In this document: in pieces, positions 63,166 through 64,000 of the stretch | How positions within the stretch are numbered: position 1 is the first letter of the stretch | How the letters are laid out: each line of letters begins with the position of its first letter | Assembly: GCA_946902875.1 (NCBI GenBank) | Contig: OX336354.1 | Span: 7,971,247-8,035,246, forward strand | DNA length: 64,000 nt | Reading direction: 5' to 3' | DNA from: Nematopogon swammerdamellus | Lineage: Eukaryota > Arthropoda > Insecta > Lepidoptera > Adelidae | Translations under genes and position numbers: made by a program | Notes under the pieces: generated by a model | The model's input: only the letters and a program-made list of their open reading frames with translations | What the model was told of the DNA's origin: nothing | The model's database searches: none

Positions 63166-63701
63166 TAGTAGGTATCTCATTCAATGTTTTTGCCACGAAT
63201 CTCTTGAGTACCAATTACCTGTCTCATTGCGTGAAGTCTTTAAACCATTAGTGGGAAAAGAGCGCAGATGTAAGCTCATGAAAATGATGGTGCAGCATAT
63301 GATACACTTGGGCCATCAATTTCCAAAATTACTTGCCATACGTTATACTGTGTTATTTATCGTTAAACTTCAGTGAATTCAGAGTTATGTGTATTAAGCT
63401 GGCGCCCGCGGTTACACCTGCGTTCACATTGGACTTGCCTATTTGGATCAATACTTTAGAGGATTTAGTTATAGAGAATACAACTGACATTGAAATAAGG
63501 AGGGCAAAGATTTTTTTAATCTCTAAAACCGTATTATTGGGATCTTATAAAAAAAATCCGGAAAAAAATGTGTTCTGTTTTTGGCAACAACTTCCTGCGG
63601 TGCTTTATTAAGGGCATGTGTGCACCTACGTTTCCCATACTAACGATGATTGATTCAAAACTGTTTGACATACGACATCGAGCATGTATAAAGAATATTA
63701 T
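63166..63701. other. Unassigned stretch with a 92-codon frame
   Basis: The frame 63333-63611 contains a fairly ordinary-looking PAVTPAFTLDLPIWINTLED, LVIENTTDIEIRRAKIFLIS, but no known motif and no splice support. It could be an old transposon ORF. Confidence 0.3.
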
Positions 63702-63795
63702 GAGAGTGGAAGAGGCGGCAGAGTTGAGTCAGGATCGTGACACGTTGACATCCGTTGTCTCTGCCTACTCTACTGGGAAACAGGCGTGACGCTCT
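63702..63795 (+). repeat. Repeat family J, longest plus copy
   Basis: GAGTGGAAGAGGCGGCAGAG, GTCAGGATCGTGACACGTTG, TGGGAAACAGGCGTGACGCT, leading into a microsatellite. Confidence 0.75.
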
Positions 63796-63845
63796 GTATG
63801 TATGCATGTGTGTATGTACATATGTATGTATGTATGTATGTATAT
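63796..63845. repeat. (TATG)n microsatellite
   Basis: TATGTATGTATGTATGTATA-type run following family J; the other J copies have (TACA)n on the mirrored side. Confidence 0.9.
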
Positions 63846-63877
63846 GTTTAATAGTTGTTGTTGTTGATTTGACTTGA

Positions 63878-64000
63878 CACTAGGTGGTAGGGTTTATCCC
63901 GGCAGGGTTGATACCACCGCACTGAGCGAAACGTCGGTCGAAACGGCTATGTAAATAGTTATTTTCCTGTTCCTGTTTTCCTGGAAACTGACACGGTCGG
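63878..64000 (+). repeat. SINE family B, body to window end
   Basis: ACACTAGGTGGTAGGGTTTA, ACCACCGCACTGAGCGAAAC, ATGTAAATAGTTATTTTCCT, CCTGGAAACTGACACGGTCG. Confidence 0.75.

Noticed and set aside
61100..64000. Upstream cyclase exon with the FSDIVGFT motif
   Set aside because: Searched by eye on the minus strand; no such codon string with splice sites was found, so it is taken to lie beyond the window.

Overview
The window looks like a moth or butterfly (Lepidoptera) nuclear genome. It is AT-rich and intron-rich, has no operon structure, and is packed with short dispersed repeats. The one clearly conserved host gene is the 3' end of the soluble (NO-sensing) guanylate cyclase alpha subunit, orthologue of Drosophila Gycalpha99B. 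It lies on the minus strand as four exons: 60943-61086, 59933-60087, 50418-50559 and 49174-49251. These encode the C-terminal half of the cyclase catalytic domain through the stop codon, with consistent GT/AG splice sites and phases. Upstream exons were not found before position 64000.

Roughly 1-49 kb is intergenic or deep intronic DNA made of nested transposon debris. Recurring families, labelled here: A, a tRNA-headed SINE of about 400 bp; B, a SINE whose head joins a tRNA-like A box to a 5S rRNA-like segment and whose middle is related to A; C, a repeat of about 300 bp with a conserved GTGTTGTGCTGTAATTTAC core; D, a repeat starting AGGGTTCCGTA with a (GTCT)n microsatellite and ending in CGCACTTGGCCGG; E, a 'GCCCGCGGCTCCG' LINE-type tail; H, I and J, short dispersed families of unknown class; K, a LINE 3' tail ending in (TCTA)n. 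Also present are RTE-like, Jockey/CR1-like and other LINE ends, an internally deleted mag-like Ty3/Gypsy element (8295-9090) with 5-bp target duplication, and many terminal-inverted-repeat (TIR) MITEs. Several MITEs are delimited by clean target-site duplications (TSDs).

The cyclase gene region (49-61 kb) holds the most unusual structure. The intron between the second and third visible exons is 9.37 kb. It contains about 20 copies of a 130-bp tandem repeat running directly into the C-terminus of a Helitron (PIF1-like) helicase, then a near-perfect palindrome with two 262-bp arms and a 25-bp loop, then a 52-bp minisatellite of about 13 units. Each minisatellite unit carries 14 bp identical to the adjacent cyclase exon, and the array stops about 30 bp from that exon's splice donor.

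Two further candidate coding pieces are weak: a CpG-rich segment followed by a THAP-domain-like first exon with a frameshift (23616-23699), and a proline-rich reading frame at 31354-31584. I see no prokaryotic genes, CRISPR array, complete autonomous transposon or convincing functional tRNA/rRNA gene. All family and superfamily assignments come from reading the sequence without database searches.
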